From positions 1 through 12,659 of the forward strand of contig WKLE02006529.1 in assembly GCA_014885115.2 (NCBI GenBank): a stretch of 12,659 nucleotides of DNA, in the 5' to 3' direction. The notes under the pieces are model-generated. The model saw only the letters and a program-made list of their open reading frames with translations. It was not told the DNA's origin and did no database searches. Each line of letters opens with the position of its first letter. Position 1 is the stretch's first letter. A program made the translations under genes and the position numbers. Positions 1 to 8,300 of this stretch are shown here, in pieces. Source of the DNA: Asterionellopsis glacialis. Lineage: Eukaryota > Bacillariophyta > Plagiogrammaphyceae > Rhaphoneidales > Asterionellopsidaceae.

Positions 1-655
1 AGCATTCTGTACAATACCTCCTTAAACAAGTACTGGTCATGGAGCCCTTTGCATGAAACTTTAAGCTGGTCGAGGGCTCTTTGCCGTCGCTTTGGCTCCA
101 TGGTCAGTGGACTGGTTTGGTGTGATTTTTGACAGGTTTTGACCATTGTCGACCGAATTCAATATTGAAAATCGCGGTGTTGCATTGAGTACAAATTGTA
201 CAAGAAAAAAACTGCAGCCAAGAGAAGGGTTTGGCAATGCTGCCTCACTGAATTGACACAAAAGAACACGATGACGCATCATGTACCAGCAAGAGTACAA
301 TTGTACATACACAAAAAATAAACGCAAATGATAGTACTTAGATTATCATTACAAAGGAAAGGTAACTGGTATGTCAGGTACCAGGTACGGCCATCCAAGG
401 TCAAGATGATCTGCGTACCTGTACCAGCTACATGGTAGGAACAAGGCTGCACAAAAGTTCTTGACTAGGTCACTACTGTGTGTTGTTCTGCCATTGTTGA
501 CATGGTGTGCAACGATGCAGAGTGTGCTTGATTTGCACCATGGGGAGCACACCATTTGTGCTTAAAAAAAATAAACAGAGAATCTAGAAGAGAGGTGGGG
601 TGAATAACACATGCTTGCTCAAAGCATCTACAGTAGTCCTATGTACAAGCTTGTG

Positions 656-733
656 CAGTATTACTGTACATGTCAGAAATTTTCAAACATATACAGTACC
701 AGCTTCCACAGTATTGCCATACATGTCAGTAAT
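656..733. repeat. Imperfect 25-bp direct repeat, two copies 53 bp apart
   Basis: Copy 1 (656-680) and copy 2 (709-733) both read CAGTATT, then four variable bases, then TACATGTCAG, then a short AT-rich end. About 20 of 25 positions match. The function is unknown. It may be a remnant of local duplication. Confidence 0.5.
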
Positions 734-840
734 ATTGTACTGGAAAAGTTTTTCTCATGTGATGTATGAATAAGAATATTTAAGACTTGTAGTCTTACAC
801 TTGAGGCTGTGATTGGATGGCTATGAACGGTCATGCTGAG

Positions 841-936
841 ATGCCTGTTTTTCTCATCAAATTTGCAAATTTTCATAATAGTAATATCCTAATCTTTACT
901 GATGAGAAGTTAAAATTTATCAGGAAAAATGGGCAT
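841..936. repeat. Imperfect inverted repeat with an internal 14-bp palindrome
   Basis: The left arm (841-864) and the reverse complement of the right arm (913-936) share ATGCC, TTTTTC and AAATTT blocks in the same order, about 17 of 24 positions. The spacer is 48 bp. The left arm ends in the perfect palindrome AAATTTGCAAATTT (859-872). The size and AT-richness are MITE-like, but no target-site duplication is evident. Confidence 0.35.
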
Positions 937-1282
937 CCCAACGCACCCATTAGAGTTATGAAAGTGCGCTCAATGCACCCGTTTGTACTTTTTTTCATCT
1001 CGGCCAATCAACATTAAGAATACGGTGAAATTAGAAATTAGTGTACTTTTAGATATATTGTTAGGCGTGAAGTGCAAAAATTACAGTTTGCGCACAAACT
1101 TTCTTTTGTAAGCTACTTAGAATAAGGTTAATATCATCCTCTTAGTTTATTGTTATGGTTAGGGGTAAAAAAAGTACACTAGAGTACACTATAAAAAGCT
1201 ACATGAGAATCTGTTGTAGACTAAATTCACCGCACTCTTGCTAGATTGTATGCATTTTAACAGAGGTGGTTGTGAAGCACCC

Positions 1283-1327
1283 TTGCATAGAGTCTACAAC
1301 CAATTGAGCACATTTGCATAGAGTCTA
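1283..1327. repeat. Exact 14-bp direct repeat, TTGCATAGAGTCTA, two copies
   Basis: Identical copies lie at 1283-1296 and 1314-1327 (31-bp period), immediately before and inside the start of the transposase-like open frame. They may be a sub-terminal repeat of a decayed element, or a small tandem duplication. Confidence 0.7.
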
Positions 1328-1829
1328 TTTGCATTCAGTACTGGTGTGCCAATTTATTTTGTTTCATGGCCATGAAAGCCTAGAAGTTTTTGTAGAAATC
1401 TTGGATCAATGTCTTGACTATCTCATCCCATTTTACAAAAATAAGTTTGCTTCTCTTGGACAACAACTAAAAGTGGTGAAAGTTTGGTCTGACAATGCAC
1501 CTACTGAATATAGATGCAGACAAAACTTTGTTCAAATTTCAACAGTACAAGACAGGGACCCAGACATAGAATTAATGCACAGGTTGGCCATGGTGGATTA
1601 CTTCAAAGGTGCTCACAATGCATATGGTAAAGTACCAAAACATCACAGAACAGAACAGGAATTGAATGGAAACAGGTCCCTAAAAGGAGAAGGGGTTTTC
1701 AGAACATGTTTTTGGAATTTAGCAATAACAGAAACAACAGGAGCAAGGAATAATAATCATGTAAGTAGGCAAAAAAGAGATATAGTATCTCTTCTGTTTG
1801 TTGATTTTTCCCTGTCCTTAAAGGGTTAA
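1308..1829 (+). pseudogene. Decayed DDE-type transposase-like fragment
   Basis: This open frame has no ATG at its beginning; the first usable codon is TTG at 1314. It covers only part of a protein, ends at a stop in AT-rich DNA, and has no visible partner exons. Two recognisable blocks remain. The first is a W-S-D-N-A-P motif (1485-1502) followed by Y-R-C-R-Q-N-F. The second is F-K-G-A-H-N-A-Y-G-K (1602-1631) followed by V-P-K-H-H. The spacing and pattern (acidic SDN block, then FKG.H..GK..K) resemble the catalytic-core blocks of uncharacterised DDE transposase-like proteins common in algal genomes. This is recognition from memory of the motif type, not an alignment, and the superfamily is not assigned. 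The AsxN in H-N-A may replace a catalytic Asp, which would fit inactivation. The last 40 or so codons look like random sequence, so the true homology probably ends near 1740. Confidence 0.45.
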
Positions 1830-2501
1830 GGGTAATCACCAGAAGAAGAGTGGGTTCCTCCCCCCCCCAAAAAAAACATGAATTTCTCCCAAAGAGAAAA
1901 ACAAGAATTTGCTTATTTTTGATGTACTGCAAAAGTGTACTCTTTATTTTTATAGTAAATACGTACAACTCTTGTCTAGACCAAAAAAGCCCAGCCCTCA
2001 TCATGTCAAACATACTAGTACACCCCATATGTTACAAAAAAATTCTACTCTCTCCCCATTAAGTCCAATCCACCTTTTTATAGGATTAATCGACAGCTTT
2101 TTAGATGGGCTTTCGAATGGCACCTCTCTGGAAAACCAAAAATATTTTTTGGGGAAGTTATGACAAAAATGGTTATTTTTGGGTCTCAAGGTCCGGAAGG
2201 CTGAACCTGACAACTTTGCCTGCCAGTACAAATCATGTACATTTCTATGTAGGGGATAATAAAATATAAAGGGTTGGGGTTAACCCTTAATGTGCAGTAT
2301 GTAATAATGTTCGAGGTAATAGGAAAAAGGTCGAGAAGGTCACAAAATGAACATGTTCCAACAGTTGAATCTCTTTCTATTTTAAAATAGCTATTGTACC
2401 ATTGTTTTTGTTATTTGATTCAAAGAATGCATATTGTTTACGTATGGCATGCTTGAGAATTAGAAAATGCTGAGGCAAGTTCCAGTTCTTTTTCTTGGTG
2501 T
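1830..2501. other. Non-coding DNA between the two transposon-like remnants
   Basis: No gene is recognised. The stretch contains a C9/A8 homopolymer pair (1860-1868 and 1869-1876), which is a likely site of indel error. It also contains the perfect palindrome GGGTTAACCC (2277-2286) and the left arm of the inverted-repeat element at 2205. The open frames across it on both strands encode low-complexity or K/L/F-rich translations typical of AT-rich non-coding DNA. Confidence 0.55.
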
Positions 2502-2741
2502 TCATGATTTTTGACATCTCACAACAGTATCTCCATCATCATTGTTAGGAGTACTTGTGGCATCATCAGCATCCGTTTCAGGCAGATCTTGTCTTGTAGT
2601 AGACCCTTTTGGACGACCTGCTTTGCCTTTTGCTGTTTTAGTAAAGCCTAAACCAAATAAGGAAGACTGTTGTTGTAAAACATTGCTATTACTGGTGCTG
2701 ATGCTACCATTTTCAACATCATTAGACCTAGAGGTGATTGG
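2502..2741 (-). pseudogene. AT-hook ORF remnant inside a candidate element
   Basis: On the minus strand, 79 codons are open between a TAA (2744-2742) and a TGA (2504-2502), with no in-frame ATG. The translation contains G-K-A-G-R-P-K-G-S-T-T-R (about 2635-2600), a good match to the AT-hook core G-R-P flanked by K/R. Around it is an S/N/Q-rich stretch before and a D/T-rich acidic stretch after. AT-hooks bind the minor groove of AT-rich DNA and occur in chromatin proteins and at the N-termini of some transposase-associated proteins. The plus-strand frame over the same interval has no ATG and no recognisable motif, so the minus strand is the better reading. The missing start suggests a broken gene or an internal exon. 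Confidence 0.35.
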
Positions 2742-2767
2742 TTATAGTGGGGTCAAAGTTTGACGTA

Positions 2768-2824
2768 GAGGGAGAAAGAACATCTGGAGGGAGAAAGATC
2801 ATGGTGGAGGGAGAAAAAACAAGG
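2768..2824. repeat. Three tandem purine-rich units, 19-20 bp period
   Basis: GAGGGAGAAA recurs at 2768-2777, 2787-2796 and 2807-2816, within units of the form TGGAGGGAGAAAGATCATGG. The units are too diverged and too few to be a functional array by themselves. They lie inside the candidate inverted-repeat element. Confidence 0.75.
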
Positions 2825-2924
2825 ATATCCTTAACGTTAACGAGCAAGTACAAGTATAACCTTAACTTTAACCTCAATGTTTAAAATTTTGGATCTCAAA
2901 ATCGAAAAGGCAAAATTGTCAGGT

Positions 2925-3271
2925 GGGCATTAATTCCAGACCGCCTCTAGAGGTGCAAATTACCTTTTACAGTTCTCTCTAATCCTATCTTTGCACAAAA
3001 TAAAGGCATTACTAGTAGAGAGCCTACCCAATGTGATGTAGATGAAATCGGGAGACCTGCAGGATTGTCTGGGGCATAGTAACCAATCCTAAAAAAAATT
3101 ATTATTATTTTATTATAACATACACTGTACAGACGAGATTTCATCATTTGCACTTTTGATATTGAATCTATATGATTGAATGTTGTTTTCTCACACAAGA
3201 GGATGGTGTCTTTCCAAACGCTTCAACCATGATGTTCATCCATGATGATTCTGTGTTCTCCACAGCAAGGT
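2925..3271. other. Probable 3' flank of the SDR gene
   Basis: No supported gene is present. The palindrome CCTCTAGAGG (2944-2953) and a run of A followed by ATT repeats (about 3091-3118) are visible. The part nearest 3271 is expected to carry the 3' UTR of the minus-strand SDR gene. No confident polyadenylation signal was recognised. Confidence 0.5.
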
Positions 3272-4297
3272 TCAAGGCTTTTCCATGCTTTGGGGGAAAG
3301 TTTCACTTATAATACCTTCGAGTCCCATCATTGACTCGCGTCCTAAAATCTTGGCAAGTTTACTACTATCCATAGAAATATCCAAAGGACTTGGGACGTT
3401 ACCCGGTGGCATAGTAGCCTTTTGTTTTTTCATCACAAAGGTTTTATCAAATTGGAAACGTTCAGCAACAGCCATGGCCATATCATACCTAGATGTACGA
3501 TCTTTTCCACCCATGTTATATATGCCAGATGTTTCTTTATTTACGGTACCTTGAATCGCAAAATGTTGCAGTATAGATACTACATCACTAACTGCAATAA
3601 CCGACCGACATTCATCATCAAAATAATCTGTAGCTACACCCTCTCGTGATGCACAAAAATGCAAAAATGTCTTATGAGCACCACCAAATGGAGCCTCGGG
3701 TCCTAAAATGATAGAACTTCGTAATAATACAGATTTGTAGGGAAGCAATTCTTGTAATGCTTTCTCCATGGATACCTTTGTTGTTCCGTACACATTCACA
3801 GGATCAACCTTGTCCTCATTTGTCTCCAAATAGAACTCTGTTTCTGGTGACGCCTTCCTACCAGAATATACTTGATCAGTTGATAAAGCGACTACATCTA
3901 CGTTGGCGTTTGCCAATGCTTTAAAAAATTCAACAGGACAATTGATATCATGGGCATGCTTTGAATTCTCTTGACACTTGGCTGGACTTGCAAGTGCTGC
4001 AAGATGTAAACATACATCTGGCGTATTTGTAGAAACCCAATTTTGAACTTCGGCAGCACATGTCAAGTCTAACTTATGAAATGTTACAGTTACTTGAGGA
4101 TTTGGGACAACTTTGATAACAGTGGAACTAAAATTCTCGATGCTACTTCCACCATACAAGGCATAAATTTCATAAAGTAAATCGTCATTGTCATTGTCCT
4201 TTGCCGATAATGCGTTTGATGTCATGAAGGAATGTAATACATGCTGCCCTAAAAATCCAGTTGAACCTGTAATGGCAATCTTTCGAACTTTCACCAT
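3272..4297 (-). CDS. Extended SDR, RmlD/MAT2B-like NAD(P)-dependent epimerase/reductase
   Basis: This is an intact single-exon protein of 341 aa starting at the ATG at 4297. That start sits in an A-rich context with G at +4 and leaves a short basic leader (M-V-K-V-R-K) directly before the first beta strand. The frame stays open further upstream, but only to a GTG, so 4297 is preferred. A Rossmann nucleotide-binding motif G-S-T-G-F-L-G lies at residues 11-17, an L-D-L-T acidic-loop motif near 76, and an H-L-A-A block near 98. S-T-D-Q-V-Y-S-G begins at 139, and the catalytic Y-G-T-T-K (Tyr170, Lys174) follows. The S-T-D-x-V-Y/F-x-G pattern is typical of dTDP-4-dehydrorhamnose reductase (RmlD), which makes dTDP-rhamnose, and of its relative MAT2B, the regulatory subunit of methionine adenosyltransferase. 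The length fits MAT2B (about 330 aa) slightly better than bacterial RmlD (about 300 aa). Substrate cannot be assigned. No signal peptide or membrane segment is seen, so a cytosolic location is likely. It is divergently transcribed from the GH36 gene. Confidence 0.9.
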   Translation of the reverse strand: MVKVRKIAITGSTGFLGQHVLHSFMTSNALSAKDNDNDDLLYEIYALYGGSSIENFSSTVIKVVPNPQVTVTFHKLDLTCAAEVQNWVSTNTPDVCLHLAALASPAKCQENSKHAHDINCPVEFFKALANANVDVVALSTDQVYSGRKASPETEFYLETNEDKVDPVNVYGTTKVSMEKALQELLPYKSVLLRSSIILGPEAPFGGAHKTFLHFCASREGVATDYFDDECRSVIAVSDVVSILQHFAIQGTVNKETSGIYNMGGKDRTSRYDMAMAVAERFQFDKTFVMKKQKATMPPGNVPSPLDISMDSSKLAKILGRESMMGLEGIISETFPQSMEKP

Positions 4298-4401
4298 TTT
4301 TTCCTTTCTCTGATTTTTGTACGATGACGAATCGGAATTATCGGACACGATTGGAGTGCGAGTAGACGAATCTTCTTTCTCTCGACTAGAGATTTTGGCT
4401 T

Positions 4402-4429
4402 CTTTCTTTCTTTCTTTCTTTCTTTCTTT
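4402..4429. repeat. (CTTT)7 microsatellite
   Basis: Seven uninterrupted CTTT units read as an AAAG purine run on the transcribed strand of the SDR gene, about 105 bp upstream of its ATG. It probably lies in the 5' UTR or core promoter. Repeat number is likely to vary between strains. Confidence 0.95.
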
Positions 4430-4904
4430 ATTCTTGTTGTCTTGGAAAACTCGTTATGTAAATGACATGCACGATTCTAAAGATTTGAACTTTGAATCTC
4501 TGCTTTCAACTTTCTACTTTCACCTGTGCAGATGTGATTGAACTGCCTTGGCCGGTGCGTTTTTTTCGGAAAGACACTTCCCACAACAAGGAAGAGAAAA
4601 TGACAAAAATGACAACACAGTGACAAATAACTAGTGACTCCACCTGGTGTTGGCAACGCAACCAAAGATCCCATATCTTTTTTTGGAGAAAGGCGGGCAA
4701 GCCTGCGGATCGACGGAGGGGCGTTCGTTTTGATCGATGGAGTCGGCTCCCCCGATTTTTACGATGATGATGATTCGTACTTGAAGTAGGCTTGAAATCA
4801 TCAACTACTGCATAGGATGGCGACCCGCGCATGCAGAGACACATCGCATTTCCTTCATAATAAAAACCACAGTAAAGCATAACGGCTTATTTAACGAATA
4901 ATCC

Positions 4905-4912
4905 TGACGTCA
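4905..4912. promoter_or_regulatory. Perfect TGACGTCA palindrome (CRE/bZIP-type site)
   Basis: The full 8-bp cAMP-response-element palindrome sits about 610 bp upstream of the SDR start and 460 bp upstream of the GH36 start. In the diatom Phaeodactylum, TGACGT/ACGTCA half-sites act as CO2/cAMP-responsive elements bound by bZIP factors. Function here is inferred only from sequence identity, and one 8-mer can occur by chance. Confidence 0.35.
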
Positions 4913-5213
4913 TTCTGCACATCAGAAAAATGTAGCCGGGATATCCCTGTTACGAAGATACCCTGTAGAAAATTACCTTGTAAAAGATCAACTCAATACT
5001 CGTAATTAGTACAGTGGCGGGAACGTAAGGAATTAAAATCATACATATTTCACATAATATGATCCATGCGTATCATAGACATGAGAGAATTAAATCATAC
5101 TGCAAGGTGTCTCTAAAATTTTCGCATGTTGACACCACATTTTTGATTTTTTACTTTTTGTTCCTTCCAGACACTGACTTATCACAGACTTTGTACAGCC
5201 AGTAGGTCCTACG

Positions 5214-5225
5214 TACCAGGTACCG
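5214..5225. promoter_or_regulatory. TACCAGGTAC-word, GH36-proximal copy
   Basis: TACCAGGTACCG lies 145 bp upstream of the GH36 start codon. The same 10-bp core recurs at 379-390 and 12422-12433 (both TACCAGGTACGG), and a related ACGTACCGGTAC lies at 11932-11943. All copies are outside coding sequence. It could be a transcription-factor site or a genome-wide repeated word; nothing here decides which. Confidence 0.3.
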
Positions 5226-5370
5226 TTTTCGCGAATCTTGTGGTTGGCCATCAGAGACATACGACCGACACAAACTTATTTTCTAGATCGATACTTTTGA
5301 CTTTCTCTTGTCGGCACTTGAGGTCAACAGACTGTCTGGAAGTCTAAGCTAATTAATTGTAGCAGAGAAG

Positions 5371-8300
5371 ATGAAGAAACCATATTCATTCACTTCTCTC
5401 TTTTACCTTTGGTATGCTGCATGGTCAGAATGTTTGCTTGTGAAGGGTTTCTCTCGTCCCTTGACGGGAGGGGGGCAATCCTTCAGTCATCATCCGAGTG
5501 GTACTGGTGGTTTGGATCACAACCTACTTTTCAGTAGACGATCAGCATCCATGATTGAAATACCATCATCTTCTTTGGGAAAAATGAATGATGCCGACGA
5601 CTCATCGTCACATGGAGAAACACAGAAAAAACAGAATTACCGCGTAATACTTGATCAACAGGGACGCTTGTTGATGATTGACGAAAACAACCCCAACAAA
5701 AAATCAATACCAGCCCCAGTTTGCATACTGGACGGACTTAGTCCGTCCGTCTGGAAGGGAATACGTCCAAAAATGAATTCAGCAAATACTGCTGGCCAAG
5801 AAGAAGAAGAAGAAGAAGAAGAAGAAGAAGAAGAAGAAGAAGAAGAAAAAGAAAATGGTTTATTCCTCCATACAAATCATATCGACAAGAAAGCTCAGCA
5901 TGAAATTAATATGGGTCAGTTACAATCTTGTAACAGATTACTTGCATGTTCACGTGTTACACGATATTGGATGGGACCAGCGTTTGGAAAGTCTGGTAAA
6001 GATATACCATTTGATACACAGTTCTTGTTAGTTGAAGTTTCCGATGATAGTAGTAGTAATAGTAGTGGTGATGGTCCATACGCCTTATTATTACCTTTAG
6101 TTGATGCAGGATTCCGTGCAAGTTTACATTATGGTGATGATGGTGAGTTAGGCGTCATGTGTCACGCTGAAAGCGGTGATGTTTCTGTCACATCATCAGG
6201 GATGCGGGCATTGTATGTTGGTGTTGGAGATGATCCATTTGAATTGTTAAAACGTGGCTTTGCTCATGTAGCAGAGGCAACTGGGTCATTTGCAACTCTA
6301 GATCATAAGAAAGTACCATCCAGTATTGATGACTTTGGTTGGTGTACATGGGATGCATTCTATTCCAAGGTATCGCCCGATGGTGTACTTGAGGGTGTGA
6401 AAGCCTTGAGAGATGCTGGTGTCCCACCTCGAACCCTTATTTTAGATGATGGTTGGCAACAAGTATCACCATCACCTCCAGATTGGAAGAAGAAGAAGAC
6501 AGAAACAATAACGCCATCTGATGTTATTATGCAAGAAGACGAGGCAGTAGAAAAGGAAGCCAATCCTCTCATTTCTAGTATATTAAATGTTATGTTAGCT
6601 GCATTGACCAAACTTGTAGAGGTATATTACGAAACCTTTGTTCGTAAGGCACCACATGGGTCTATTGGAAACAGAATTTGGAGATTCCTAAGTACGACTG
6701 TATTGAAGGGTCAGTTATGGAATTTCTTTGATACAGAGACAGACTTTAATCGACAACTTAGCGGCTTCCCGCCAAACCACAAGTTCCAAACATCATCCGA
6801 TGGTGAAGGGGTGAGTACATTGCAAAGTTTAGTTTCGGTTTTGAAGACACAACTCGGTATGAAACGTGTGTACTGCTGGCATGCATTACACGGTTATTGG
6901 AGAGGAGTTAGTCATGAATTAGGTGAAGCCGTGGGGGTCAATGTTACACAAGTACGTCCTGAGCCATCCAAACACTTACTTCGAATCGAACCACAACTGG
7001 CATGGGATACAGTATCATTATTTGGTGTAGGTTTACTTACGACAGCCTCCGACTTGAAAAAGTTTTACAAACATATGCACGCGCCACTTGTCGAGGCAGG
7101 TGTCGATGGCGTCAAGGTAAATATTTGATATCATATAGTTTCGTGTGTCTATCAATTACAACTGTGCTCAACAGAGGCTTATCACCGTTTCATTTTGCTT
7201 TTACATTTAACTCTAGGTGGATGTTCAATCGGGTGTATCTGCAGTAGGCGGTGGTGTTGGTGGTGGACCTCATCTAGCTCGACTTTACACCGAGGCCATG
7301 GAAAATTCAGTTTCGGAGCACTTTTCATCTGAAGATGGAGCTGCCAATTGTATCAATTGTATGTGTCATTCAACTGAAAATCTGTACCGGTACAAAGTCA
7401 CCTCAGTTGCAAGGGCAAGCGATGACTTTTATCCGACTCGACCTCATTCACATACGGTCCATATTGTTAATGTGGCATACAATTCTTTATTTTTGGGTGA
7501 AATTTGTGTACCCGATTGGGATATGTTCCATTCCAAGCACGAATCTGCTGGACTACATGCAGCTGCTCGTGCTGTAGGGGGCTGTCCTGTGTATGTATCC
7601 GACAAACCAGGGAATCATGATCCTGCACTTCTTCGAAAGTTGGTTTTGCCAGACGGTAGTATTTTGAGAGCACAATTGCCCGGACGACCTACACGGGATT
7701 CTCTGTTTGTCGATGTTGGAACAGACGGCGTTAGTGCTCTCAAAGTTTGGAATAAGAACTCATATGGTGGTGTGGTAGGTGCCTTTCATGTCCAAGGTGT
7801 TGCATGGAATTTCAAAACACACGAAAATGAAATTCTTGAACCTTCACCTCCACCTGTAACAGCATTTGTGAAACCCCACGACGTAGAAACATTGCGTGAC
7901 CTGGAAGGTCCTTTTGCTGTGTGGCTTCATCAGTCATCGACTCTTGAAGTTCTCCCCGACGGGAATTCCCATATCAAGCCTCAGTTGCATCATCGTGAAT
8001 GGGAGATCCTCACCATTGTACCAATTCAGAGCAACGGCGAAGTGCGTTGGGGACCTATTGGTCTTGCAGATATGATGAATTCAGGAGGTGCCTTGGTACA
8101 AACTGGAAAGTTGGAACAATCGACCACTCTATTGGCAGAAGGTGAGGATGGTGGATTAACAACGACTACAGCTGAATTTTCTAGTCGTGGACCTGGTCGT
8201 TTTGTAGCATACTGCCAACCAGCTCCATCACGTATCCTCATAGATGTTGGTGGCTCGTTAGTGACCGAAGTCCCCTTTTCTCATAATGAAGAAAATGGAG

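Larger units (their letters stand above)
1..1307. other. Gene-poor AT-rich DNA with short repeats
   Basis: I see no convincing gene here. The open frames are short, many lack an ATG, and none gives a recognisable protein. The stretch is rich in GTAC words, including the palindromes GTACAAATTGTAC (189-201, one central mismatch) and GTACAATTGTAC (295-306, perfect). It also holds ACAAGCTTGT (645-654), the word TACCAGGTACGG (379-390), and short repeats listed separately. AGTACACTA occurs twice (1173-1181, 1183-1191), directly before a TATAAAAA string (1190-1197). That arrangement resembles a core promoter about 110 bp ahead of the transposase relic, but this is only suggestive. No tRNA-like or rRNA-like sequence was recognised. 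Confidence 0.6.
2205..2924. mobile_element. Candidate 720-bp element with 17-bp terminal inverted repeats
   Basis: The left arm ACCTGACAACTTTGCCT (2205-2221) and the reverse complement of the right arm (2908-2924), ACCTGACAATTTTGCCT, match at 16 of 17 positions. The similarity stops sharply on both sides, as expected for terminal inverted repeats. Between the arms lie a minus-strand AT-hook ORF remnant, the GGGTTAACCC palindrome and a purine-rich tandem repeat. No clear target-site duplication is visible beside the arms, so the boundaries may differ. It would be a non-autonomous DNA-transposon derivative if real. A chance or older nested repeat is the alternative. Confidence 0.35.
4298..5370. 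promoter_or_regulatory. Divergent intergenic region between the SDR and GH36 genes
   Basis: This 1.07-kb stretch must hold the 5' UTRs and promoters of both divergent genes. It contains the (CTTT)7 tract close to the SDR start, the palindrome TGACGTCA (4905-4912) and the word TACCAGGTACCG (5214-5225), about 145 bp before the GH36 start codon. A minus-strand frame of 124 codons (4880-4506) begins with a true ATG, but its R/H/S-rich then hydrophobic translation is not recognisable. It is most likely fortuitous, with a lineage-specific small gene or upstream exon as the alternative. No convincing TATA box was identified. Confidence 0.6.

Noticed and set aside
1850..2231. Several overlapping ORFs of 70-109 codons on both strands
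   Set aside because: They are K/L/F-rich translations of AT-rich DNA crossing homopolymers, with no motif support.
2964..3088. Exon-like minus-strand segment flanked by a T-rich AG acceptor and an AAAG|GT donor
   Set aside because: The splice-like borders are good, and the frame is open (I-G-Y-Y-A-P-D-N-P), but no partner exon, ATG or recognisable family was found, and it lies in the expected 3' UTR of the SDR gene.
4298..4348. Upstream extension of the SDR protein by 17 residues
   Set aside because: The extension would start at GTG, which is not a normal start in nuclear genes. The ATG at 4297 has a good context and sits properly before the Rossmann motif.
4506..4880. 124-codon minus-strand ORF with a true ATG
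   Set aside because: The translation has mixed low-complexity and hydrophobic parts with no family resemblance, lies in a divergent promoter region, and no plausible splice to the SDR gene was found.
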